A stretch of DNA of 64,000 nucleotides, taken from JAJTFA01 sp051715425. GTDB lineage: Bacteria > Bacteroidota > Bacteroidia > UKL13-3. The notes beneath the pieces were generated by a model. It did no database searches. It was not told the DNA's origin and saw nothing but the letters and a program-made list of their open reading frames with translations. Position 1 is the first letter of the stretch. Each line of letters opens with the position of its first letter. Positions 28,207 to 36,252 of this stretch are shown here, one piece after another. The position numbers and the translations under genes are program-made. The stretch is from the NCBI GenBank assembly GCA_051715425.1, contig JBPXJS010000052.1, positions 1 through 64,000 on the forward strand, read 5' to 3'.

Positions 28207-28953
28207 ATGCCGAAAGATAAAATCAGGCGTTTTGCCGAATTTAAAAACTACGAACATTGTTTTGATTTCCCTTATCACCTGAAGGGAAAATGGAAACAGG
28301 AAATATTTAAAAACAATCATCCGCTGGTGCTGGAGCTGGGCTGTGGCAAAGGAGAATACAGTGTTTCTCTGGCGGGTGCGTTTCCGGATAAAAACTTTAT
28401 AGGTATTGATATTAAGAGCAACCGCATGTGGAAAGGTGCCGGTATAGCTCAGGAAAAGCAATTACCTAATGTGGCTTTTGTGCGTTTGCTGATGTATAAA
28501 ATCACTGAAATTTTTGATACTGATGAAGTGGATGAAATCTGGATTACGTTTCCCGATCCTTTCCCCAAACTGAGACATGCCAAACACCGCCTCACCCATC
28601 CCCGTTACCTGAGCCTGTACAAAAAAGTGCTTAAAGAAAACGGGCTTATTAATTTTAAAACAGATGCCTCAGAATTGTTTGATTTTACCATACAAATGTT
28701 GCCGGAGGTTGGTGTACATCCCCTCGTTATTGACCATGATGTGCACGGAAATCCGGAGGCAAATATGTACCTCAAACAAATAACCACTTACTACGAAGGG
28801 AAGTTTCTTGCACAAGGAAAAAAAATAAAATATACCCAATTTCAATTAAACCATTTTGATGAAAAACTTGGGTTACAATTTGAAGAAAAACAGGAAGAAG
28901 AAAGAAAACGAATTGCTGCCGAAAAGGGATTACCAGATGAGGTTGATGAGTAA
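28207..28953 (+). CDS. trmB: tRNA (guanine-46-N7)-methyltransferase
   Basis: The 248-aa class I methyltransferase matches TrmB, with LVLELGCGKGEYSVSLA for the SAM-binding loop, NFIGIDIKSNRMWKGA, then DEIWITFPDPFPKLRHAKHR, which contains the conserved DPFPK-type catalytic segment, and the RLTHPRYL signature. It methylates G46 in the variable loop of many tRNAs. A -7-like sequence with one mismatch ends 7 nt before the ATG. The C-terminal tail after residue 220 is charged (KQEEERKRIAAEKG). It overlaps the convergent DUF456 gene by 24 bp. Confidence 0.93.
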   Translation: MPKDKIRRFAEFKNYEHCFDFPYHLKGKWKQEIFKNNHPLVLELGCGKGEYSVSLAGAFPDKNFIGIDIKSNRMWKGAGIAQEKQLPNVAFVRLLMYKITEIFDTDEVDEIWITFPDPFPKLRHAKHRLTHPRYLSLYKKVLKENGLINFKTDASELFDFTIQMLPEVGVHPLVIDHDVHGNPEANMYLKQITTYYEGKFLAQGKKIKYTQFQLNHFDEKLGLQFEEKQEEERKRIAAEKGLPDEVDE

Positions 28954-29415
28954 ATGTAATCCCATCATTAAACACAAAATCAATTTCATAAAGGCCCCGG
29001 CCACAAATCCGGCAAAACTTGCCAACGCAGCCATAGCAGCCTGTTGCTGATTTTTTCCGGCATACAACTCTCCTATAAATGCGCCTAAAAACGCACCCAA
29101 AAATATCCCAAATGGAATGGGAATAAACATACCCGCAATCGTACCTATTAATGCTCCTCTGGCACCGGATGCGGTTCCTCCGGTGAGTTTGGTTGCCCAT
29201 GCAGGCAGCATATAATCTATCAGGGTAATAAGCACCACAACAATGGCATAGGTAATCATCATACCCATACCAAAAGGTTTATACTGGCTGTAATAAGCAG
29301 CTATCATGCCCGCATAAGCCAGCGGAGGACCCGGCAATACCGGAAGAAAACTTCCCACACAACCTATTAAAATAAGTAAAAAGGCAAGGGCAATTAATAT
29401 CAGGTCAATTGTCAT
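28930..29415 (-). CDS. DUF456 membrane protein
   Basis: I start at ATG 29415 (MTIDLILIALAFLLILIG), giving 161 aa. The sequence has five or so hydrophobic segments rich in glycine and alanine, including GCVGSFLPVLPGPPLAYAGM and LIGTIAGMFIPIPFGIFLGA, characteristic of DUF456. The family is found in many bacteria as an inner-membrane protein with no established function. The start lies only 15 bp from the divergent menE start, so its promoter must sit within or overlap menE. Confidence 0.8.
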   Translation of the reverse strand: MTIDLILIALAFLLILIGCVGSFLPVLPGPPLAYAGMIAAYYSQYKPFGMGMMITYAIVVVLITLIDYMLPAWATKLTGGTASGARGALIGTIAGMFIPIPFGIFLGAFLGAFIGELYAGKNQQQAAMAALASFAGFVAGAFMKLILCLMMGLHLLINLIW

Positions 29416-29430
29416 TAATTTGCAGCGTTC

Positions 29431-30501
29431 ATGTTGTACCTGCAAGATAAAACATTTTCATTTGACCAGCTCAAATCTCTGCCCGATGAGGAAATAGATT
29501 TGTTTGATTCGGCTCAGGTAAAAACGGCTTTGCATTTTTGTAAACGCTGGCTTAACGGGGAAACAAACTTTGTATTTCACACATCAGGCTCCACCGGAAC
29601 ACCTAAAGCCATTGCCATTGCCCGCCAACAAATGGAAGCAAGCGCACAGGCCACCATCAATGCCCTGCAGCTAACCCAGAATGAACATATTTATATTTGC
29701 CTGAATACCGCAGTAATTGGAGGAGCAATGATGCTGGTGCGTGGTTTAATATTGGCCTCCCATATCACCATCACTGAACCATCATCAAATCCGCTGGCTT
29801 TAGTTCCCAGGGAGCATCCTTATACTTTTGTTTCTTTTGTGCCGCTTCAACTGGGTTCTCTTTTGCAGGAGGATGCTGAGACAACAGCCAAACTAAAACG
29901 TTTTACTCATATCCTTTTAGGCGGAGCTCCGGTAAATAAAACCCTGAATGAAAAACTGAAAGCAAGCGGAGCTCAGGTATGGCATACCTATGGCATGACA
30001 GAAACGGTGAGCCATATTGCATTAAAAAAATTAAATGAGCCTTACTTTACCGCATTGCCCGGTATATCCATACAAACTGATCAAAGAGGTTGTCTGATGA
30101 TTCTGGGTGCAGTTACCAATAACCAATGGGTTGTAACCAATGATCTGGTGGTATTAAAAGATAAAAACAGGTTTGAAGTAATTGGCCGGGCTGATGATGT
30201 AATAAACAGCGGAGGTTTTAAGTTTTCTACCACGCAAATAGAAGAGGCCATCCAAAGTGTTTGCCCTGCATCCGTTTTTTTTGTAGCGGGTATTCCCGAT
30301 CCGGTATTGGGAGAACAAATTATTGCAGTGTTTGAAACAAGTGTTCCTGACGAACAAATATTGCATAAAATTAAAAAACACCTGGGTGATCTGATCTCGC
30401 CTTATGCGGTTCCGAAACAGTTTTTTGCCCTTAAAAACCTGGAGCGTACCCCCAGCGGAAAAATAAATAAGGCCCACTCTTTACGTTTATTACTGAATTA
30501 A
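29431..30501 (+). CDS. menE: AMP-binding ligase, probable O-succinylbenzoate-CoA ligase
   Basis: The 356-aa adenylate-forming enzyme has P-loop FHTSGSTGTPKAIAI, VWHTYGMTETVSHIAL, a short VIGRADDVINSGGFKF hinge and a C-terminal lysine in TPSGKINKAHS. The shortened form (about 350 aa) is the usual MenE of Bacteroidota. MenE makes O-succinylbenzoyl-CoA in menaquinone synthesis. No other men gene is in the window, so the assignment rests on length and motif resemblance, and another acyl-CoA ligase is possible. A -7-like TTAATTTG ends 8 nt before the ATG. Confidence 0.78.
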   Translation: MLYLQDKTFSFDQLKSLPDEEIDLFDSAQVKTALHFCKRWLNGETNFVFHTSGSTGTPKAIAIARQQMEASAQATINALQLTQNEHIYICLNTAVIGGAMMLVRGLILASHITITEPSSNPLALVPREHPYTFVSFVPLQLGSLLQEDAETTAKLKRFTHILLGGAPVNKTLNEKLKASGAQVWHTYGMTETVSHIALKKLNEPYFTALPGISIQTDQRGCLMILGAVTNNQWVVTNDLVVLKDKNRFEVIGRADDVINSGGFKFSTTQIEEAIQSVCPASVFFVAGIPDPVLGEQIIAVFETSVPDEQILHKIKKHLGDLISPYAVPKQFFALKNLERTPSGKINKAHSLRLLLN

Positions 30502-30593
30502 AGGCATTTACACATCTTTTGCACATTACAAAAAATTTACACGTTCATATCTCATAAATTTTATATTCGCGTTAAGATAAAAATGAAAGCACT

Positions 30594-30815
30594 ATGTACT
30601 GGACACTAGAATTAGCCTCATACCTTGACGATGCACCATGGCCTGCAACAAAAGATGAATTAATTGACTATGCCATTCGCTCAGGAGCGCCACTGGAGGT
30701 AATAGAAAACCTGCAGGAGCTGGAAGATGATGGAGAACCTTTTGAAAGTATTGAAGAGGTTTGGCCGGATTACCCAACCAACGAAGATTATTTTTACAAC
30801 GAAGATGAGTTGTAA
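30594..30815 (+). CDS. DUF2795 small protein
   Basis: The 73-aa acidic protein begins MYWTLELASYLDDAPWPATK and continues DELIDYAIRSGAPLEVIENL, matching the DUF2795 pattern. This short helical family is common in Bacteroidota and has no assigned biochemical role. The tail EDYFYNEDEL is strongly acidic. A TATATTCG promoter-like box at 30562-30569 precedes it and a strong terminator follows within 2 bp, so it is a one-gene transcript and probably abundant. Confidence 0.8.
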   Translation: MYWTLELASYLDDAPWPATKDELIDYAIRSGAPLEVIENLQELEDDGEPFESIEEVWPDYPTNEDYFYNEDEL

Positions 30816-30816
30816 T

Positions 30817-30849
30817 AAAAAACCCCGACCTGATGTGCGGGGTTTTTTG
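30817..30849 (+). terminator. Rho-independent terminator after the DUF2795 gene
   Basis: AAAAAACCCCG pairs with CGGGGTTTTTT around a 10-nt loop. The flanking A and T runs make it potentially bidirectional, also ending the convergent Fic-like gene that stops at 30882. Confidence 0.9.
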
Positions 30850-30881
30850 TTATAGGGTGTCAAACCTCTTTAAACAAATAG

Positions 30882-32051
30882 CTAATACTCTTCTCCAACC
30901 ATCGCCTCCTCGGCAAATATTTCCGACTGGTACCTGATTAAATCTGTGTTTTTATGCTCCTCCAGATTTACCGCATACCTAAGCCCTGCGCCTTTACCAA
31001 TTACCTTCACCAGGTTCTGATCAACAAGGGCATTAAAATCACGTTGAATGGTTTTGCGGTTGCAATCAAACTCACTTACCAGATCTTTGGTAGAAATAAA
31101 TCCCTTATGCTGGATAATATACATAATCAGTTTCTGGCGTTTGTTCAGAATACTGTCGTCAATTTCTCTAAGGCGGTAACCACGTTCAAATACGTAGTTC
31201 ATAATATTTTTCTGGCGCGGGTTGAGCTTTTCAAAATCAACCTGTTTTCTGAAATAAGAACGCAGCAACAACTTCAACCTTTCCACCTGCGCTGCATACA
31301 AATCCACACCAAAATCAAGTTCGGCCTGCTGGGCATTTACATCCTCTGCAACAGGTTCTGTGCGGTTTTCAATAAAGAAGTTCTGGTAATCATTTTTGTT
31401 GAGGTACAACTCATGCTCTATGCTAAGCAAACCGAGCAAATCCATCCCCTTTTTCTTTAACCAGAAGTTTTGAAGCAGGGAAGCAATTTTGCCTTTGCCT
31501 TCAGAAAACAAACGGGTACCCAATAATTTAAAATGCAATATCCACGACTGAACGATTGGATGCTGCTCATCATCATGGTTCAAAAATTCGAATAACCCCT
31601 CCAATTCTATTTCTGCAGTAGGGCTCAGTTTTTCTGCTGCCCTTACACTGTTTACCGAGAACAGGTTAATATCCTCGCGGTTGTTATACAAATCCAGTAT
31701 GAGAAGTTTTTGCAACTGATACAACATGGAAACCTGCAATGGCTGATTAAGCTGAGACTCCAGCCAGGTTTCGGCTTTCATGTATTGTTCAATTCCTCTT
31801 TCGGCTATTCCTTTGGGTTTAATTTTGCCCTGAACAATATACTTTACCGTTTTAATATCAATAATATTGTGATCGAGGGCATTGGCGTAATACGTGCGAA
31901 GGATACGGCTGTTTTGTTGTTCAATTTGCCTGATGCTTTCCGGCAAATCTATAAAGTCATGTATCTTGATAAGTTCGTCATGCTGATGAAAACAGTGGTA
32001 GTGTTTTGCATCAATAGCAATTGCCGGCTCGAACTTATTTATTAATATCAC
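30882..32051 (-). CDS. Degenerate Fic-fold protein with C-terminal DeoR-like HTH
   Basis: The 389-aa protein has a Fic-like domain at about 40-230 and a winged helix-turn-helix near 300-365 (LIMYIIQHKGFISTKDLVSEF, then DCNRKTIQRDFNALVDQNLV). The Fic fold is recognisable from FEFLNHDDEQHPIVQSWILHF and the helix after it. The catalytic HPFxxGNGR is replaced by RLFSEGKGK at 180-188: the catalytic His is Arg, Asn is Lys and the final Arg is Lys. It should not AMPylate, and more likely works as a transcription regulator with a ligand- or protein-binding pseudo-Fic domain. The start is GTG, 5 nt after a perfect -7 box. Confidence 0.7.
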   Translation of the reverse strand: MILINKFEPAIAIDAKHYHCFHQHDELIKIHDFIDLPESIRQIEQQNSRILRTYYANALDHNIIDIKTVKYIVQGKIKPKGIAERGIEQYMKAETWLESQLNQPLQVSMLYQLQKLLILDLYNNREDINLFSVNSVRAAEKLSPTAEIELEGLFEFLNHDDEQHPIVQSWILHFKLLGTRLFSEGKGKIASLLQNFWLKKKGMDLLGLLSIEHELYLNKNDYQNFFIENRTEPVAEDVNAQQAELDFGVDLYAAQVERLKLLLRSYFRKQVDFEKLNPRQKNIMNYVFERGYRLREIDDSILNKRQKLIMYIIQHKGFISTKDLVSEFDCNRKTIQRDFNALVDQNLVKVIGKGAGLRYAVNLEEHKNTDLIRYQSEIFAEEAMVGEEY

Positions 32052-32056
32052 TTATC

Positions 32057-32064
32057 CAAAACTA
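32057..32064 (-). promoter_or_regulatory. -7 box directly before the Fic-like regulator
   Basis: The minus strand reads TAGTTTTG followed by GATAA and the GTG start at 32051. With a transcript start about 4-7 nt after the box, the mRNA would be leaderless. Confidence 0.5.
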
Positions 32065-32263
32065 CACGCTAATCCATAGATGTGAACGGTAACCCATAGT
32101 GAAAGCATTGTGGATATTGGTATTTTGACCAATAAGAGGAGGTAACAATTTCTTAAAACACCTGAAAACACTGTGTAAACAAGATTTTAAAAAAATAGAC
32201 AGGGCTTAAAAAAGGCTGTTAATAATTGACAACACAGGGGTTTCCGCAAACAACCCTCCAGCA

Positions 32264-33406
32264 TTAAAACGGTTTGCCATGGGTGTTTTTTACCAGCACA
32301 TCAACAAGTGCCGGAAAAGGCTTTAGCAAGCTCACCACCAAATTGCCTGTTTTTTCATTGCCAAACATTCCCTGTATCAGTCTGCCTGCTTTAAGTCTTC
32401 TGCCAAAAAGCTGTTGCCATTGTTGGTTGTATAGATGCCTTAGTTGCTCTGACGTTATTTCTCTCCTGGTAAATTGTTCAACATAGCCGGCAAGCACAAG
32501 AGAGGTGTGCATGGCCATGCTCATACCATTTCCACACAGAGGTGTAATTAATCCTGCTGCATCGCCAAGCATCAGTATTCCTTGTTCATATGTTGTTTTG
32601 CGCTCGAAACTTATCTGTGAAATGGCTAAAGGTTTATCAAATACAAATCGGGATTGGGTAAACAACCTTTTCAGGTGAGGGTTTTTATACAATACGGCCT
32701 CTTCCATTTGTTTAATATCTCCTCCATACTGTTTCAGGTTATCTGCTGTTGTGAGGTAACATAGGTTAAAGCGCCCATCATCTGTTTTTGATATGCCACA
32801 GTATCCATCTTTAAAGTGATGTAGAGCAATCCGGTTCTCAGGTTCATCGGCCTCTATATGGTATTTAACTCCGATATAATTGGAGAGTTTTCTGTTTACA
32901 GGCGTAATAAAACTCCTGTTCAGCTTTATATCCATATTGGCTCTCTTACCCCAACTGCCACATACCAGCTTTACCCTTGCGTTTCCGGTGGTGCTGATGA
33001 TTTCCTGTCCTTCTCCAAAAGGTTTAATATCTGCTACCTTAGATGCCTGAAACACGGTAACACCTGCATCAAGCGCCATACGGTACAAAAGTTGATCGAG
33101 GGTAAAGCGGCTGATGCCAAACCCACCTAAACCCAATTGATGAAGCAGTTGATTTCCGTTTGGAGATGTCACCAAAAGCTGTTGAATGATTGGTACATTC
33201 ATTTCAGAAAGGGGCAAACCCAGCCTCTCCAGAAACCCATAACTCTCCATGCTGATATACTCTCCACATACCTTATGAAAAGGATACGTTTCTTTTTCAA
33301 ACAATACACAGGAGATGCCTTTGCGTTGCAGTTGGATAGCCAGCGTAAGACCCGCCAATCCGCCACCTACTATACCAATATCGTATGTTTGTCCGGTGGT
33401 CATCAT
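32264..33406 (-). CDS. FAD-dependent oxidoreductase (geranylgeranyl reductase/FixC-like)
   Basis: The roughly 380-aa flavoprotein has the N-terminal dinucleotide fold DIGIVGGGLAGLTLAIQLQR, a KVCGEYISMES segment and the second FAD motif LMLGDAAGLITPLCGNGMSM. It belongs to the group that includes geranylgeranyl reductases and aromatic hydroxylases. I start at the ATG at 33406, which overlaps the methyltransferase stop as ATGA. It is the last gene of a four-gene operon with UbiA, type III PKS and a methyltransferase. Hydroxylation or oxidation of the phenolic ring to a quinone, or reduction of a prenyl chain, are the likely options. Confidence 0.82.
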   Translation of the reverse strand: MMTTGQTYDIGIVGGGLAGLTLAIQLQRKGISCVLFEKETYPFHKVCGEYISMESYGFLERLGLPLSEMNVPIIQQLLVTSPNGNQLLHQLGLGGFGISRFTLDQLLYRMALDAGVTVFQASKVADIKPFGEGQEIISTTGNARVKLVCGSWGKRANMDIKLNRSFITPVNRKLSNYIGVKYHIEADEPENRIALHHFKDGYCGISKTDDGRFNLCYLTTADNLKQYGGDIKQMEEAVLYKNPHLKRLFTQSRFVFDKPLAISQISFERKTTYEQGILMLGDAAGLITPLCGNGMSMAMHTSLVLAGYVEQFTRREITSEQLRHLYNQQWQQLFGRRLKAGRLIQGMFGNEKTGNLVVSLLKPFPALVDVLVKNTHGKPF

Positions 33407-34110
33407 TCTGTTCTTTTCAATACCAATAACCAGCGGAACGCCCAGCACCATTTTAGTTTAATATGCTGGTGGTTTAGTTGTGCTTTGCTAATCAGGTTGG
33501 CCAATTCCTGTTTTTTAAAACCACGCAACACAGAAAGGCGGGCATCATTTTTTACCAGATAAGATTTAGAAAACAAATAGGTAAGTAAACTGATGCTGTA
33601 ATAGGCCAGAAAATGCCTGTGAAGATCATTCATTACAAAGGCCGTTGATGCTTGTTTTCCTGCCCAGTTCAGCAATTCTATCAGCTCTTCATCGGTAAGG
33701 TGATGGCAAAACAGAGACGTAATGATAATATCATATTGCAGGTTCATATCCGGCAAATGGCGATAATCGGCCTGTACAAAGTTTATTTCAGGATATTCTT
33801 TACAATAAGCAGTGGCATAATTAATACAATCGGATTTTAAATCAACACCGGTTAATTCAAATTGATAACCCTGTTTTCTGGCCCAACCTGCAATGGCCTT
33901 CAATGTATCTCCTCCTCCACTTCCAATATCTAAAACCTTATATGTTTTTTCCTTACTCAGGTTCAATCCCTGCAATCCTTTAAGTGTTACAGCATGGCCA
34001 CCCAGCAAACGGTTAATCCATTCCAGCTCCTTTAAATTACGAAATAAATCCGCTTGCGGAATATGATCTGCATCCAGTAATTCTTTGGTAAAAGACCTTC
34101 CGGAGAACAT
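33403..34110 (-). CDS. Class I SAM-dependent methyltransferase
   Basis: The 235-aa protein has the class I motif KVLDIGSGGGDTLKAIAGWA, an acidic residue at ELTGVDLKSDCINYA for the ribose, FVQADYRHLPD and DIIITSLFCHHL. The C-terminal part is hydrophobic (YYSISLLTYLF), which fits a lipid-like substrate. It lies 2 bp after the type III PKS gene and overlaps the flavoprotein gene by 4 bp, so it should methylate the polyketide phenol or an intermediate. O- versus C-methylation is not decidable. Confidence 0.82.
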   Translation of the reverse strand: MFSGRSFTKELLDADHIPQADLFRNLKELEWINRLLGGHAVTLKGLQGLNLSKEKTYKVLDIGSGGGDTLKAIAGWARKQGYQFELTGVDLKSDCINYATAYCKEYPEINFVQADYRHLPDMNLQYDIIITSLFCHHLTDEELIELLNWAGKQASTAFVMNDLHRHFLAYYSISLLTYLFSKSYLVKNDARLSVLRGFKKQELANLISKAQLNHQHIKLKWCWAFRWLLVLKRTE

Positions 34111-34112
34111 AT

Positions 34113-35216
34113 TTAAATACCTGATTTATTTAACAACATGGTTTCCATAGTTAGGCCTGGTCCAAATGCTGTCCCGAAAATGTTTCCATTGCCTGCACTG
34201 TTCATTATTTCTTTCAATACAAAAAGCAATGTAGCACTGCTCATGTTTCCATAATTGTTTAATACATCATAGGAATAGCTCAAATCTTCTCTTGTCAGTT
34301 GAAGTTGTTGCGCTATGACTTCAAGAATTTTGCGTCCGCCCGGATGAATAGCCCAATAAGCAATTTCTTCTTTGGTGATGTTTTTTCTTTGCAAAGCCTG
34401 CCTTACCAGCATATCAATATTGGCTTCTATCAGTTGAGGTACATAAGCACTCAGGGTCATTAAAAAGCCGGTTGACGAAAGTTTCCAGGCCATATCTGAT
34501 TTGCCTTTATTTTCTACATGGCTGCTAAAATCAAGGATGGTCAGAGCAGGTATATCTGCTGTATTAAAATCATTTCCGGTTACCAAACAAGCGGCAGCAC
34601 CATCAGCAAAAATGGCATTTGCGGTAAGGTTATCATAATCTGCATCACGCTGAAAATGCAGGGTGCAAAGTTCCACACAAACAATCAGCACCCGCGAAGC
34701 AGCATCCACTTTGCAAAAAGCATCCGCCATTTTTAAAGCGTGAATGGCGGCATAACATCCCATAAAATTAACGGAGGTTCTGTGAATATCTGGAGAGAGT
34801 TTAAGTCGGAAAAGCAGCTCCAGATCCAAACCCGGAGCCGACATACCCGTGCACGAAACGGTGATGAGGTGGGTAATTCCAGGTGTGCCTGCTTCTGATA
34901 ACCGATGAAGTATTTTTAATGCTGCGTTTTCTCCCAATGCGGCTGCGTGCGTATCGTATAGCTTCAATCTGCTCTCCAAAGTGGGAACCGGATCCAGATA
35001 ACGGTCAGCAGAAAATAACTCCCGCTTTTGAAGGGCCGGATCATAATCCGGAACAACCGTATGGCGTTTGCTGATGCCGCTTCGGGCATACAATACCCTT
35101 AATCGATCTGTATCTGCTTCCCCATCCTTATATACACTGCACATAAAATCGCAAATGGTTTGCTGGGGAATACAGTATGCAGGTAAAGCAGTATCAATTG
35201 CAACAATCTTACTCAT
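34113..35216 (-). CDS. Type III polyketide synthase (chalcone/alkylresorcinol synthase family)
   Basis: The 367-aa protein has the full thiolase-fold catalytic triad of type III PKS: Cys154 in VNFMGCYAAIHALKMAD, His291 in WAIHPGGRKILE and Asn324 in NYGNMSSATLL. These enzymes extend an acyl-CoA starter with malonyl-CoA and cyclise the product to resorcinols, pyrones or phloroglucinols. Bacterial homologues often use fatty-acyl starters to make phenolic lipids. It overlaps ubiA by 4 bp and precedes the methyltransferase by 2 bp, so it is the scaffold-forming step of this operon. Starter and product are not predictable by eye. Confidence 0.93.
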   Translation of the reverse strand: MSKIVAIDTALPAYCIPQQTICDFMCSVYKDGEADTDRLRVLYARSGISKRHTVVPDYDPALQKRELFSADRYLDPVPTLESRLKLYDTHAAALGENAALKILHRLSEAGTPGITHLITVSCTGMSAPGLDLELLFRLKLSPDIHRTSVNFMGCYAAIHALKMADAFCKVDAASRVLIVCVELCTLHFQRDADYDNLTANAIFADGAAACLVTGNDFNTADIPALTILDFSSHVENKGKSDMAWKLSSTGFLMTLSAYVPQLIEANIDMLVRQALQRKNITKEEIAYWAIHPGGRKILEVIAQQLQLTREDLSYSYDVLNNYGNMSSATLLFVLKEIMNSAGNGNIFGTAFGPGLTMETMLLNKSGI

Positions 35217-36061
35217 GACATATACTTTAAAACAACATGATATGTAAAGTATATATTCAGCATGGCAGAGGCAATGATATTCATACGCATGGTATGTTTA
35301 AAATTTGCCTCGCTGCTGTTTTTCCATACTTTGGCAAACCAGTAAAAAAAGTAGGCCAAAACCGGAAGCATAAAACCCTGTAATATCCAAAATTGTTCGG
35401 GCCTTTGCTGAAAATGGATATAGAACAGCACCATGGCTATAGAAAAAACAAGAGCAGTAAGCATAAATGTTCCTTTATAACCCAATAATATACTTATTGT
35501 TTTTACCCCATCCCTTTTATCGGCCTCATGCTGGTAAATTTGTGTAAGCGGATATACCCCTCCTATTAACAGCGCGGCAATAAAAACAGGGTTTATTTCC
35601 GGAGTAAGCCCCTCCAATACCTTAAAAGTGGCATAATAGGTAAATGCTCCCTGGAAAAGCACCACTGTAAGGTAACCCACTATTGGGTATTTTTTCAGGC
35701 GGATAAGGCGGCTGCTATAAGCCCTTGAGGCAATGATATAGATAAGTACATAAGCGGCACACTCCAGGCTGATAAAGCCCGCAAGCAAACAACCTATCGC
35801 ATCAAAAAGAATGGAGAGGTAATACACGGTTTTATCAGCTCTGGGAGGGTTTTCGAGTCCGCCTATGGGTCCGTCATCCTGATCAATATAGCTGTTATAG
35901 GCATTACTGGCCGGATAAATAAACAAATGAAGCACGACAAACAATATAGCTGCCTCTGCAAAACTGGCTTTGGTGGTTTCGCTTAAGGCAAAAAGGAAAA
36001 CAGGCATCAGTAAAAAAGAGAAAGGAAGCCTGAGCAACCTGATATGATTACTGTTTATCAT
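35213..36061 (-). CDS. UbiA-family membrane prenyltransferase
   Basis: The 282-aa protein has about eight transmembrane helices. The first aspartate-rich motif is NAYNSYIDQDDGPIGGLENP, a variant of NxxxDxxxD. The second is YQHEADKRDGVKTISILLG. Both bind the Mg-diphosphate of a prenyl donor. UbiA enzymes attach prenyl chains to aromatic acceptors in ubiquinone, menaquinone and meroterpenoid synthesis. As first gene of the operon and overlapping the type III PKS gene (ATGA), it probably prenylates the polyketide ring. A role in menaquinone synthesis (MenA) is less likely from this context. Confidence 0.85.
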   Translation of the reverse strand: MINSNHIRLLRLPFSFLLMPVFLFALSETTKASFAEAAILFVVLHLFIYPASNAYNSYIDQDDGPIGGLENPPRADKTVYYLSILFDAIGCLLAGFISLECAAYVLIYIIASRAYSSRLIRLKKYPIVGYLTVVLFQGAFTYYATFKVLEGLTPEINPVFIAALLIGGVYPLTQIYQHEADKRDGVKTISILLGYKGTFMLTALVFSIAMVLFYIHFQQRPEQFWILQGFMLPVLAYFFYWFAKVWKNSSEANFKHTMRMNIIASAMLNIYFTYHVVLKYMS

Positions 36062-36223
36062 GTTGTGAAAGTATGGTTTATTCTTAATCTTTGCTTAATA
36101 TTATAACATTAAGAAAATTTAAAGAGCCCTGTTGACGCTTGATTTTAAAGGATTTCATGGCAAAAGGCAGGTCTTTTAGGGAGGTAAAAAAATGACATGT
36201 TCTTAACACTGGATGTATTTTGG

Positions 36224-36231
36224 TAAATTTG
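36224..36231 (+). promoter_or_regulatory. -7 box of the two-component system genes
   Basis: TAAATTTG is an exact TAnnTTTG match, 21 nt before the ATG at 36253. It argues against the TTG at 36220, which would place the box inside the coding region. No clear -33 TTTG is visible. Confidence 0.5.
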
Positions 36232-36252
36232 AAAGAGTTAAATTACCCTGTT

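Noticed and set aside
36220..36252. TTG start for the response regulator
   Set aside because: The perfect -7 box at 36224-36231 lies inside this extension, and the receiver domain starts normally from ATG 36253.
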